Source: Streptomyces sp. RPA4-2 (GTDB lineage Bacteria > Actinomycetota > Actinomycetes > Streptomycetales > Streptomycetaceae). From it: a DNA stretch of 64,000 nucleotides. The position numbers and the translations under genes are program-made. The stretch covers positions 4,464,001 to 4,528,000 of the forward strand of contig NZ_CP050975.2 of the NCBI RefSeq assembly GCF_012273515.2. The letters are read 5' to 3'. Below the pieces are notes generated by a model. The model was not told the DNA's origin. It worked only from the letters and a program-made list of their open reading frames with translations, and ran no database searches. Positions 18,727 through 29,330 of the stretch are shown piece by piece; the first letter of the stretch is position 1; every line of letters starts with the position of its first letter.

Positions 18727-19560
18727 TCAGCCCATGAGCGGCAGGAGCGAGGCGAGATCCGCCCGCTCCCCGCTCGCGCCGACCTTGGCCTCGTCCAGCG
18801 CCGTCCGCCAGTCCACGCGTCCCGTCGCGAGCCGGATCCAGGTCAGCGGGTCCGTCTCGACGACGTTCGGCGGCGTGCCCCGGGTGTGCCGGGGGCCCTC
18901 CACGCACTGCACGACGGCGTACGGCGGGATCCGCACCTCCGTCGACGCGCCGGGCGCCTTCACGGCGAGCGCGTCGGCCAGCAGCCGGGTGCAGGTGGCC
19001 AGGGCCTGGCGGTCGAAGGGGATGTCCGTCCCGGCGGCACGGTTCAGGTCGTCGGTGTGCACGACGAGCTCCACCGTGCGGGTGACGAGGTAGTCGGCGA
19101 GGGTCATGGCGCCGGTGGGGGCTCCGGCCGCCCGGTCGGAGCCGGGGGTCCGGGGAAGCGTGGCGAGCAGCCGGCCGTCGGGTGCGGTGGCCAGTCGCTC
19201 GGCGTACCGCTCCCCGGTGCGGGCGTAGAGCGCGTCGAGGTCGGGGTGGTCCGCGGCCAGGCGGCGCGTGCCGTCGGCGATGTCGGCCGCCCGCCCGGCG
19301 GTGGCGAACGGCCAGTCGAGCAGGACGACTTCCCTGATCGCGGGTTCCGGAAGGTCGAGGTTGCGGCTGACGTTCTCCAGGGCCGTCGTGATGTGCGCGG
19401 CCAGTTCCCGCACACTCCAGTCCCCGAGGCCCGAGGCCCGCGCCAGCCGCTCCTCGTCGAGGTCGCGTACGCCGTCGCGTACGTGCGCGAACTGCGCGAG
19501 CACCGCCGCGCGCGTCTTGACGGGGTCGTAGGTGCGGGTGCGTTTCCTGGCCGGGGGCAT
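18727..19560 (-). CDS. Maleylpyruvate isomerase / DinB-fold family protein
   Basis: 277 residues from the ATG at 19560; the open frame upstream overlaps the purL terminator and is extension. The N-terminal half is the four-helix mycothiol-dependent isomerase fold (VLAQFAHVRDGV, then SGLGDWSVRELAAHITTALE), and ELVVHTDDLNRA is the conserved metal-site His-Asp block. The C-terminal third (about residue 190 on) is a sterol-carrier-like domain (VRIPPYAVVQCVEG, DPLTWIRLATGR). Such proteins use mycothiol in actinomycetes; the substrate is unknown. Monocistronic. Confidence 0.85.
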   Translation of the reverse strand: MPPARKRTRTYDPVKTRAAVLAQFAHVRDGVRDLDEERLARASGLGDWSVRELAAHITTALENVSRNLDLPEPAIREVVLLDWPFATAGRAADIADGTRRLAADHPDLDALYARTGERYAERLATAPDGRLLATLPRTPGSDRAAGAPTGAMTLADYLVTRTVELVVHTDDLNRAAGTDIPFDRQALATCTRLLADALAVKAPGASTEVRIPPYAVVQCVEGPRHTRGTPPNVVETDPLTWIRLATGRVDWRTALDEAKVGASGERADLASLLPLMG

Positions 19561-19600
19561 GATCTCCAGGGTAGGCGGTGGACGGATCCGGGCGCGTGCG

Positions 19601-19639
19601 AAGGCCCCGCCCGGAATTCCCTTCCCCGGGCGGGGCCTT
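19601..19639 (-). terminator. Terminator of the purS-purQ-purL operon
   Basis: A perfect 14-bp stem AAGGCCCCGCCCGG with an 11-nt loop, 22 bp past the purL stop on the minus strand. Confidence 0.9.
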
Positions 19640-19661
19640 GACGCGCGTACGGCTCGCGGTG

Positions 19662-21934
<2,273 letters not shown>

Positions 21935-21938
<4 letters not shown>

Positions 21939-22615
21939 GCGGTGACCAGCTTCTTGAGGATCGAGGTGAAGAAGGGGAGGCCGTCGGTGCGGCCGGAGCC
22001 GACGAGGGGCTCGACGGCGTGCTCCGGGTGGGGCATCAGACCGACGACGTTGCCCGCCTCGTTCGTGATGCCGGCGATGTCGCGCAGCGAGCCGTTCGGG
22101 TTGACGTCCACGTAGCGGAACGCGACCCGGCCCTCCGCCTCCAGCATGTCGAGCGTGCGCTCGTCGGCGACGTACCGCCCGTCCATGTTCTTCAGCGGGA
22201 TGTGGATCTCCTGGCCGGACGCGTAGTCGGTGGTCCAGGAGGTCTCCGCGTTCTCCACCCGCAGCTTCTGGTCGCGGCAGATGAAGTGGAGGTGGTTGTT
22301 GCCCAGCATCGCGCCGGGGAGGAGATGCGCCTCGGTGAGGACCTGGAAGCCGTTGCAGATGCCGAGAACCGGCATTCCAGCCTTCGCCTGCCCGATCACG
22401 GTCTCCATCACGGGCGAGAAGCGCGAGATGGCGCCCGCCCGCAGATAGTCGCCGTACGAGAAACCGCCGGGCAGCACCACGGCGTCGACCTGCTTGAGGT
22501 CCTTGTCCTTGTGCCAGAGGGCGACGGGTTCGGCGCCCGCGAGCCGGATGGCGCGCTGGGTGTCACGGTCGTCGAGGCTGCCCGGAAAAGTGACGACTCC
22601 AATACGAGCGGTCAC
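21935..22615 (-). CDS. purQ: FGAM synthase glutaminase subunit
   Basis: 226 residues, a class I glutamine amidotransferase. The nucleophile Cys sits in [11 protein letters not shown] and the His/Glu pair in MPHPEHAVE. It supplies ammonia to PurL. It overlaps purS and purL by 4 bp at each end, a tightly coupled cassette. Confidence 0.97.
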
Positions 22616-22878
22616 TTTCCTGCCTCCACCTTCTCGTCCTCCACCTTCACGGTGAAGTCCTCGATCACGGTGTTGGCGAGGAAGGATTCCGCCAGTTCGT
22701 GGATGCGGGCGAGCGCGGCGTCGTCGACCGGTCCGTCCACTTCCAGTTCGAATCGCTTTCCCTGACGTACGTCGGAGACGCCTTCGAAACCGAGACGCGG
22801 CAGTGCACGCTGCACCGCCTGGCCCTGGGGGTCGAGGATCTCCGGCTTGAGCATGACGTCGACTACGACGCGTGCCAC
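22612..22878 (-). CDS. purS: FGAM synthase subunit PurS
   Basis: 88 residues beginning [20 protein letters not shown]. Two GTG codons are possible (22884 and 22878); 22878 is chosen because GGGAG lies five bases upstream of it and overlaps the first. PurS is the small bridging subunit that channels ammonia between PurQ and PurL. It heads the operon purS-purQ-purL. Confidence 0.95.
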   Translation of the reverse strand: MARVVVDVMLKPEILDPQGQAVQRALPRLGFEGVSDVRQGKRFELEVDGPVDDAALARIHELAESFLANTVIEDFTVKVEDEKVEAGK

Positions 22879-23239
22879 TGGCACTCCCGGTGTGTGGTGC
22901 TGAGCAGGTCCCTTCAGACTACCCGTACAAAATTTCTACCCGCGTAGATTCGTAGAATCCTACGTGAGCCCGATCACGATCCCGCATCGACGCGGGGGCC
23001 TGCACGGAAAATCCTGGGAAAAACCGCAGAAGAGCGGTGGGACCCCATTGCCTCCTGACACGCGGAAGGATTTAGTCGGGCTTCACAATGCAATGCCCGG
23101 CACTGTACAAAGGAATTGGCAATAGCCGATACTTTGCCCAATAACAGCCGGACAGTCGGCATCTCTCCGACAACTCCGTGACGTCCACGCACGTCATGGG
23201 GTGTGATCGCGGAGGTGCCGCGCGAAGGGACCGATATTC
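22879..23239. other. Divergent promoter region, purS / lsr2-like gene
   Basis: About 360 bp with clearly lower GC (22925-22980 and 23060-23150). The palindromic CGTAGAATCCTACG lies at about 22951-22964. It must hold the promoters of both operons. No gene seen. Confidence 0.5.
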
Positions 23240-23557
23240 GTGGCGCAGCGTGTCGTGGTCACTCTCTTCGACGACATCGACGGCTCGGAAGCGGCGGAAA
23301 CGATCGCCTTCGGACTCGACGGCAAGTCGTACGAGATCGACCTCAATCCAACCAATGCCAAGAAACTGCGTAAGGCCCTCGCCCCCTACGTCGAGGCCGG
23401 CCGCAAGCAGTCGAAGTCCGGGAAGGCCTACACGCACACGGCGTTGACGCCCGACCCGGCCGCCGTCCGCGCCTGGGCCCGCTCCAACAAGCTGGACGTG
23501 CCGCCGCGCGGCCGCATCCCGAAGAAGGTCTACGAGGCCTTCGCCGAAGCGCACTGA
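23240..23557 (+). CDS. lsrL: Lsr2-family nucleoid-associated protein (LsrL type)
   Basis: 105 residues from the GTG at 23240. The N-terminal oligomerisation domain (MAQRVVVTLFDDIDGSEAAE) is joined by a linker to the C-terminal DNA-binding domain, where the AT-hook-like RGRIP motif sits in VPPRGRIPKKVYEAF. Lsr2 proteins coat AT-rich DNA and silence foreign genes, including antibiotic clusters and mobile DNA. Streptomyces has two paralogues; the position next to purS points to the second one, LsrL, by my recollection of synteny. It may act on the lower-GC cargo of the element further on (inference). Confidence 0.9.
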   Translation: MAQRVVVTLFDDIDGSEAAETIAFGLDGKSYEIDLNPTNAKKLRKALAPYVEAGRKQSKSGKAYTHTALTPDPAAVRAWARSNKLDVPPRGRIPKKVYEAFAEAH

Positions 23558-23580
23558 GGCCCGCGCTCCCCTCCACTCCG

Positions 23581-23606
23581 GGGCGCCCCCACCGCCGGGG
23601 GCGCCC
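23581..23606 (+). terminator. Terminator of the lsr2-like gene
   Basis: Perfect 10-bp stem GGGCGCCCCC with a 6-nt loop, 23 bp after the stop. Confidence 0.85.
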
Positions 23607-23724
23607 GCGAGGGCCCGTCAGCGGGCCTTGGCGGCAACCGACTTGCGCAGACCCCCAGGAGATCAGCTAGAGTCTGGAACACGCCGAGGGGCAAGGCCGA
23701 AAGGCCCGAACCCCGAGGAGTCAC

Positions 23725-23796
23725 GCGGGTGTAGTTCAGTAGCAGAACATCCCCCTTCCAGGGGGAAGGCGCAGTGTGCAATTCCTGTCACCCGCT
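23725..23796 (+). tRNA. tRNA-Gly (TCC)
   Basis: Acceptor stem GCGGGTG pairs with CACCCGC, the anticodon loop CTTCCAG carries TCC, and the T-loop is CAATTCCTG. It has the slightly unusual T-arm typical of this isoacceptor. CCA not encoded. Confidence 0.9.
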
Positions 23797-23863
23797 CTGC
23801 AACCCTTACCGATCAGGTAGGGTGGTGCTCGCACCGATCGGTGAAAGCCGGTCGGGGGCAAAT

Positions 23864-23939
23864 GCGGACGTAGCTCAGTTGGTAGAGCGCAACCTTGCCA
23901 AGGTTGAGGTCGCGAGTTCGAGCCTCGTCGTCCGCTCCA
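23864..23939 (+). tRNA. tRNA-Gly (GCC), CCA encoded
   Basis: Acceptor stem GCGGACG pairs with CGTCCGC, the anticodon loop TTGCCAA carries GCC, and the T-arm is CGAGTTCGAGCCTCG. The CCA is encoded at 23937-23939. A near-identical copy lies at 28166. Confidence 0.95.
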
Positions 23940-23945
23940 GCAAGC

Positions 23946-23975
23946 AAAGGCCCCGGTCAGTCGACCGGGGTCTTT
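23946..23975 (+). terminator. Terminator of tRNA-Gly(GCC)
   Basis: Stem AAAGGCCCCGGTC with complement (one mismatch) and an AGTC loop, ending in TTT. Confidence 0.85.
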
Positions 23976-24250
23976 CTCGTACGCCCACGCTTGTATCCCG
24001 TCACGCTCGCCTGTCCACCCTGCGCGTGGTCGCACCACTGGCGCACGTGCCGAAGGCGTGTGTCGAAGTCGCGTCTCCAAGGCGTGTGTCCGGGGCGTGT
24101 GTCCCGCCCTTGTGCCGAAGGCGTGTGTCGGTGGATCCCGGCGAGAAGGGACAGCGAGAAGGCACCGGCACGCCGGCGTCTGACATTTGTCATGCGGAGT
24201 CATGACACCGCGCACTGCTGCCGCGTCCGTTCCCCGGGGACGCTGATTTC
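23976..24250. repeat. Spacer with GGCGTGTGTC repeats
   Basis: The 10-bp unit GGCGTGTGTC (with variants) occurs four times at about 24055-24135. The rest is the likely promoter of the ABC operon. No gene supported. Confidence 0.5.
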
Positions 24251-25255
24251 ATGAACACGAACGAACACGATGACGTGATTGAGGTCACCGATCTGCGGCG
24301 CGTGTACGGGGGAGATTTCGAAGCCGTGCGCGGGGTCACCTTCTCCGTGGGCCACGGTGAGCTCTTCGCCCTGCTGGGAACGAACGGCGCGGGCAAGACC
24401 TCCACGGTCGAGCTGCTCGAAGGCCTCGCCCCGCCGGCCGGCGGACGCGTCCGGGTCCTCGGGCACGATCCCTACCAGGAGCGCGCCGCCGTCCGGCCCC
24501 GGATCGGCGTGATGCTGCAGGAAGGCGGCTTCCCCTCCGAACTGACGGTCGCGGAGACCGTACGGATGTGGGCGGGCTGCACGAGCGGAGCACGGCCCAC
24601 GGCCGAGGCACTGGACCTGGTGGGGCTCACACGACGGTCCCGCGTACGGGTGAAGCAGCTGTCCGGAGGCGAGAAGCGGCGCCTGGACCTGGCGCTCGCC
24701 CTCCTCGGCCGCCCCGAGGTCCTCTTCCTCGACGAGCCGACGACCGGGCTGGACGCCGAAGGGCGCCGGGAGACCTGGGAGTTGGTGCGGGAACTGCGCG
24801 ACACGGGCACGACCGTACTGCTGACCACGCACTACCTCGAGGAGGCGGAGCAACTGGCCGACCGGCTCGCGGTCCTCCACGAAGGGCGCATCGCGGCCTC
24901 CGGCACCCCCGCCGAGGTGACCGCGTCCCAGCCGTCCCGGATCTCCTTCGAACTGCCCGCCGGTTACTTCCCCGGGGACCTGCCACCGCTCGCCGCGCTC
25001 GGCGTGACCGGCCACGAGACCGCGGGCCGCACCGTGCGGCTGCGTACCGCCGAACTCCAGCGGACCGCGACCGGGCTGCTGCTGTGGGCCCGGGACGAAC
25101 AGGTCGAACTGCGGGGACTCGACGTGCGGTCGGCCTCACTGGAGGAGGCGTTCCTGCGGATCGCGCGGGACGCCGCCGGTACCGATGCAGACGCCGGGGC
25201 CGGTTCCGGTGACCGTGCCACCGGGGCGACGACGGAGAAGGAGGCCGTGGCATGA
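24251..25255 (+). CDS. ABC transporter ATP-binding protein (drug-efflux type)
   Basis: 334 residues. Walker A GTNGAGKTST, signature LSGGEKRR, Walker B VLFLDEPTTGLD and the H-loop TTHYLEEAEQ are all present. The domain order and the C-terminal extension match the DrrA/CcmA-like exporters. It energises export by the membrane partner encoded next (4-bp ATGA overlap). The operon continues into a histidine kinase and a response regulator, the usual layout of a self-regulated exporter. Confidence 0.95.
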   Translation: MNTNEHDDVIEVTDLRRVYGGDFEAVRGVTFSVGHGELFALLGTNGAGKTSTVELLEGLAPPAGGRVRVLGHDPYQERAAVRPRIGVMLQEGGFPSELTVAETVRMWAGCTSGARPTAEALDLVGLTRRSRVRVKQLSGGEKRRLDLALALLGRPEVLFLDEPTTGLDAEGRRETWELVRELRDTGTTVLLTTHYLEEAEQLADRLAVLHEGRIAASGTPAEVTASQPSRISFELPAGYFPGDLPPLAALGVTGHETAGRTVRLRTAELQRTATGLLLWARDEQVELRGLDVRSASLEEAFLRIARDAAGTDADAGAGSGDRATGATTEKEAVA

Positions 25256-26049
25256 GCGCGGCGACAGTGACCGGCCCCCGTACGGGCACCACCACGACGG
25301 GACGGATGGCGGCGCTGGCGCGCGCCGAGCTGACCCTCCTGAGCCGTACGAAGGCGACGCTCGCCGCCGCCGTGTTCGTGCCGCTGGCCCTGCCGTTCAG
25401 CCTGCGCTCGACCGTCGGCCAGATGGATCTGAAGGGCACCGGACTCTCGGCCGGCTCGGTCGTCCTGCCGTCCTCCGTCGGATTCTCCCTCCTCTTCGCG
25501 GTCTACAGCTCGCTGGTGAGCGTGTACGCGGCCCGCCGCGAGGAGCTCGTCCTCAAGCGGCTGCGCACCGGGGAGCCGCGGGACGCGGAGATCCTCGCGG
25601 GCGCGGCCCTGCCCTCGGTCGCGATCGGTCTCGTACAGTGCCTGGCCCTGACCGTCGCGTGTGCCGCACTGCTGGACGTCGGGGCACCCGAAGCCCCCCA
25701 TCTCGCCGTCCTCGGACTGCTCCTGGGCCTGGCCATGTGGCCTCCGCTCGCGGCCGTCACCGCGAGCCTCAGCAGGAGTGTGGAAGGCGCCCAGGTGGCC
25801 GCCATGCCCCTGATGCTGCTGTCCCTGCTCGGTTCGGGCACCTTCGTGCCCCTCCAGGTGATGCCCGGCGCGCTGGCCTCGGCCTGTGAACTGCTGCCCC
25901 TGACCCCGGTGATCACCCTGGTCCGCGGCGGCTGGACCGGCGGCCTGTCCGCGCACGACACCCTGGGCGCCGTCGGGACGGCGGTGGCCTGGATCGTGTT
26001 CGCGGTGTTTGCTGTACGGCGGTGGTTCCGCTGGGAGCCGCGGCGGTGA
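25252..26049 (+). CDS. ABC-2 type transporter permease
   Basis: 265 residues with about six membrane helices (for example VVLPSSVGFSLLFAVYSSLVS and the last AVGTAVAWIVFAVFAVRRWF). It has the ABC-2 family RREELVLKRLRTG loop between helices 2 and 3. It pairs with the upstream ATPase; the substrate is not readable. Confidence 0.92.
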   Translation: MSAATVTGPRTGTTTTGRMAALARAELTLLSRTKATLAAAVFVPLALPFSLRSTVGQMDLKGTGLSAGSVVLPSSVGFSLLFAVYSSLVSVYAARREELVLKRLRTGEPRDAEILAGAALPSVAIGLVQCLALTVACAALLDVGAPEAPHLAVLGLLLGLAMWPPLAAVTASLSRSVEGAQVAAMPLMLLSLLGSGTFVPLQVMPGALASACELLPLTPVITLVRGGWTGGLSAHDTLGAVGTAVAWIVFAVFAVRRWFRWEPRR

Positions 26050-26071
26050 CCACGGACACGCGGAGGTCGGC

Positions 26072-27499
26072 ATGAGCAGGCCGGGTGGCTGGTGGCAGGA
26101 CAAGAGCACGCCGGCGAAGGTCGAGACCTACACGCGCTGGTCGTTCCACTTCTTCGCCCTGATCGAGATCACCACGATCGGACTGCCCCTGTTCGCGAAC
26201 GTGCCCGGCACGCTGTCCTGGTGCCTGTTCCCGCTGGTGTGCGGGCACTCCGTGCTCTGCGCGGTGACCGCCTCGAGGACGCTGGACTGGACACGCGGCA
26301 CCCGTGACCGCCCGCGGCGGATGCTGACCGCGCTGGCGGTGACCACCGCTCTGGTGGCCGTGGTCGCGCTCACCCTCTCGGGCACGGACTGGCGTCCGGC
26401 GACCGACGACGAGGTGCGCCTGGGCGCCTCGATGTTCGTCGGCGTCATCGCCTTCGGCACCGGGACTCTCGCCCTCGGCACACGGGACCGACGCCGGATG
26501 GCGCATGTGGTGGTCGGCGCGACGGTGGGTGCCGGAGCGGCGTCGTTCCCGCTGGGCTTCCCCGGCCCCGCCACGCTGATCATCACCGGCACGGTCCTGC
26601 TCACCGCCGGATTCCTCGCCTTCACGGCCGCCTTCTCCGTCTGGCTGCTCAACGCCGTGTACGAACTCGACGCGGCCCGCGAGACCCGGGCCCGCCTCGC
26701 GGTCGCCGAGGAACGGCTGCGCTTCGGGCGCGATCTGCACGACGTGATGGGCCGGAACCTCGCGGTGATCGCGCTGAAGAGCGAACTCGCCGTCCAGCTG
26801 GCCCGGCGCGGGCGGCCCGAGGCCGTGGACCAGATGACCGAGGTGCAGCGGATGGCCCGGGAGTCCCAGCGCGAGGTACGCGAGGTCGTGCGCGGCTACC
26901 GCGAGGCCGACCTCACCGTCGAACTCGCGGGCGCCCGGGGCGTGCTGACGGCCGCCGGCATCGCCTGCGAGGTGACCGGTTCCGCGCCGGGACTTCCCAC
27001 GCAGGTCCAGTCGGCGCTCGGCTGGGTCGTACGGGAAGCGACCACGAACGTGCTGCGGCACGGGGACGCGCGGCGGTGCGGGGTCTCCCTGCGGGTGGCG
27101 GACGGGAAGGTCACCCTCACGGTGGAGAACGACGGGGTACCGGACGCGGTCGCCGCCGGCCCTGGAGCGGGAGAAGGCCCCGGAGCGGGAGAAGCCTCCG
27201 GGCCGGGCGGGGGCACCGGGCCACGTGGGGGATCCGGGCCGGGCGGGGGCTCCGGGCTCGTGGGCCTGCGGGAGCGGCTGGCCGAACTGGACGGCACCTT
27301 GCGGGCCGGACCGGCCGACGGCGGCACGTTCCGTCTGACGGCCGAGATTCCGATGCCGGAGCAGCCGATGGCGGAGCAGCCGGAGCCGCATCCGTCGGAG
27401 ACGCATCCCTTGGAGGCCGATCCCTTGGAGGCGGATCCGTCCGAGCCGTATCCGTCGGCGGTGCCCGTGCCGCGTCGAGCGAACGAGGTCAGACCATGA
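26072..27499 (+). CDS. NarL-type sensor histidine kinase
   Basis: 475 residues from the ATG at 26072 (CGGAGG nine bases upstream). Five or six N-terminal helices (to about residue 200) form the sensor. They are followed by a HisKA_3 dimerisation domain with the phospho-acceptor in FGRDLHDVMGR and an HATPase domain (N-box REATTNVLRHGD, G-box GSGLVGLRERL). The N and G boxes are separated by a Gly/Pro-rich insert made of repeats (DNA about 27160-27260). The C-terminal 45 residues are Pro/Glu repeats of HPSEADPLEADP type. DesK/LiaS-like. It partners the regulator that follows and overlaps it by 4 bp. Confidence 0.93.
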   Translation: MSRPGGWWQDKSTPAKVETYTRWSFHFFALIEITTIGLPLFANVPGTLSWCLFPLVCGHSVLCAVTASRTLDWTRGTRDRPRRMLTALAVTTALVAVVALTLSGTDWRPATDDEVRLGASMFVGVIAFGTGTLALGTRDRRRMAHVVVGATVGAGAASFPLGFPGPATLIITGTVLLTAGFLAFTAAFSVWLLNAVYELDAARETRARLAVAEERLRFGRDLHDVMGRNLAVIALKSELAVQLARRGRPEAVDQMTEVQRMARESQREVREVVRGYREADLTVELAGARGVLTAAGIACEVTGSAPGLPTQVQSALGWVVREATTNVLRHGDARRCGVSLRVADGKVTLTVENDGVPDAVAAGPGAGEGPGAGEASGPGGGTGPRGGSGPGGGSGLVGLRERLAELDGTLRAGPADGGTFRLTAEIPMPEQPMAEQPEPHPSETHPLEADPLEADPSEPYPSAVPVPRRANEVRP

Positions 27500-28143
27500 C
27501 GCACGTACCTTCCCCCTCACCCGTACCGCACGTACCGCCCGTCCGTCTGCTGCTCGCCGACGACGAACATCTGATCCGGGGAGCGCTCGCCGCGCTGCTG
27601 GGGCTGGAGGACGATCTCGTGGTGGTCGCCGAGGCGGCGACCGGGCCCGAGGCGCTGGCGATGGCACGGGCGCACGCTCCGGACGTCGCCGTGCTCGATC
27701 TCCAGATGCCAGGGGCCGACGGTGTGAGCGTGGCCACATCGCTGCGGGCCGAACTGCCCGGCTGCCGGGTGCTGATCGTGACGAGTCACGGGCGGCCCGG
27801 CCATCTGAAGCGGGCGCTCGCGGCAGGTGTACGCGGCTTCGTCCCGAAGACCGTCAGCGCACGACGGCTCGCCGAGATCATCCGCACCGTGCACGCGGGA
27901 AACCGTTATGTGGACCCGGAGTTGGCCGCCGACGCGATCTCCGCCGGGGACTCCCCGCTGACCGCGCGGGAGGCCGAGGTGCTCGAGTTCGCCGCCGACG
28001 GGGCGCCCGTCGCGGAGATCGCGGAGCGGGCCGCGCTGTCGCAGGGGACGGTACGGAACTATCTGTCGTCCGCCGTCTCCAAACTCGGTGCGGAGAACCG
28101 CCACGCGGCGGTGCGTCTCGCACGGCAGCGAGGTTGGGTATAG
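27496..28143 (+). CDS. NarL/LuxR-family response regulator
   Basis: 215 residues. The receiver domain has phospho-acceptor Asp in VAVLDLQMPG and a final KTV switch. The C-terminal LuxR helix-turn-helix is LTAREAEVLEFAADGAP with IAERAALSQGTVRNYLSS. DesR-like. It very likely controls the exporter operon it belongs to (inference from context). It ends 22 bp before tRNA-Gly. Confidence 0.93.
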   Translation: MTHVPSPSPVPHVPPVRLLLADDEHLIRGALAALLGLEDDLVVVAEAATGPEALAMARAHAPDVAVLDLQMPGADGVSVATSLRAELPGCRVLIVTSHGRPGHLKRALAAGVRGFVPKTVSARRLAEIIRTVHAGNRYVDPELAADAISAGDSPLTAREAEVLEFAADGAPVAEIAERAALSQGTVRNYLSSAVSKLGAENRHAAVRLARQRGWV

Positions 28144-28165
28144 TTGCTCTCGCACCACAGCGCAT

Positions 28166-28241
28166 GCGGACGTAGCTCAGTTGGTAGAGCGCAACCTTGC
28201 CAAGGTTGAGGTCGCCAGTTCGAACCTGGTCGTCCGCTCCA
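28166..28241 (+). tRNA. tRNA-Gly (GCC), second copy, CCA encoded
   Basis: Same body and GCC anticodon as the copy at 23864, but the T-stem differs by paired changes (CCAGTTCGAACCTGG), so pairing is kept. Confidence 0.95.
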
Positions 28242-28243
28242 GT

Positions 28244-28278
28244 GAAGAAGCCCCCGGCCTCAGGCCGGGGGCTTCTTC
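28244..28278. terminator. Terminator between tRNA-Gly and purC
   Basis: A perfect stem of 17 bp (GAAGAAGCCCCCGGCCT) with a minimal loop. It can serve both tRNA-Gly (plus) and purC (minus), which end facing each other. Confidence 0.9.
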
Positions 28279-28296
28279 GTGTGCTCGCCGGCGCCC

Positions 28297-29196
28297 TCAG
28301 CTCCAGCTGGTGCCGGTCAGCCGCTCGAACGCCTCGATGTACTTGGCGCTGGTCGCCTCCACGACATGCGCCGGGAGCGCGGGCGGCGGCTGCTCGCTCC
28401 CGCGGTCCCAGCCCGACTCGCCGGACGTCAGCCAGTCGCGGACGAACTGCTTGTCGAAAGACGGCTGGGCACGGCCCGGCTCCCACGCGTCGGCCGGCCA
28501 GAAACGGGACGAGTCCGGGGTCAGCACCTCGTCGGCCAGGACGAGGGTCCCGTCCTCGTAGCCGAACTCGAACTTGGTGTCGGCGAGGATGATCCCGCGT
28601 TCACGCGCGATGTCGCGGGCGCGGCCGTAGACGGCGAGGGTCGTCTGGCGCAGTTGGGCCGCGGCCTCGGCGCCGACCTGGCGGGCGACCTCCTCGTAGG
28701 AGACGTTCTCGTCGTGCTCACCGACCTCGGCCTTGGCGGCGGGGGTGAAGATCGGCGCGGGGAGTTCCGAGCCGTCGACGAGCCCCTCCGGGAGGGCGAG
28801 ACCGCAGACCGTGCGGGAGGCGTCGTACTCCACGAGGCCGGAGCCGGTGAGGTAACCGCGGGCGACGCACTCGACCGGGACCATCCGCAGCGACTTGCAG
28901 ATCAGGGTGCGGCCGGCCCAGTCGGCGGGGGCACCGGGCGGGAGTTCGGTGCTCAGTACGTGATGAGGGACCAGGTCGGCGAGCTTGTCGAACCACCACA
29001 GGGAGAGCTGGGTGAGGACCCGGCCCTTGTCGGGGATCTCGGTGGGCAGCACCCAGTCGTAGGCGGAAAGTCGGTCACTGGCGATCATCACGAGGTCGCC
29101 CGCCTCGTTCCGGTACAGGTCGCGCACCTTGCCGGTGTGCAGATGCACCAGACCCGGGACCTGGAGGGGCTCGGGCTTTTCGACGAATCCGGACAC
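28297..29196 (-). CDS. purC: SAICAR synthase
   Basis: 299 residues from the GTG at 29196, with GGGGAGGAA upstream; the open frame running on to 30369 is extension. Blocks: HTGKVRDLY (nucleotide loop), SDRLSAYDWVLPTEIPDKG, RTLICKSLRMVPVECVARGY, and DTKFEFGYEDG. It joins CAIR and aspartate to SAICAR with ATP, in the middle of purine synthesis. It stands apart from the other pur genes. Confidence 0.97.
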   Translation of the reverse strand: MSGFVEKPEPLQVPGLVHLHTGKVRDLYRNEAGDLVMIASDRLSAYDWVLPTEIPDKGRVLTQLSLWWFDKLADLVPHHVLSTELPPGAPADWAGRTLICKSLRMVPVECVARGYLTGSGLVEYDASRTVCGLALPEGLVDGSELPAPIFTPAAKAEVGEHDENVSYEEVARQVGAEAAAQLRQTTLAVYGRARDIARERGIILADTKFEFGYEDGTLVLADEVLTPDSSRFWPADAWEPGRAQPSFDKQFVRDWLTSGESGWDRGSEQPPPALPAHVVEATSAKYIEAFERLTGTSWS

Positions 29197-29330
29197 GGTT
29201 CCTCCCCGTATTTCTGTCCAAGTGGCTCGATTCTCCCGTATGCGGGGAGCGGCTCCGGCCACGGGGTGCCCGGACGGGGACGGGGAGGTGCGGCACGGGG
29301 TGTGCGGCGGGTGCGCGCCGCGCCGCCTGC

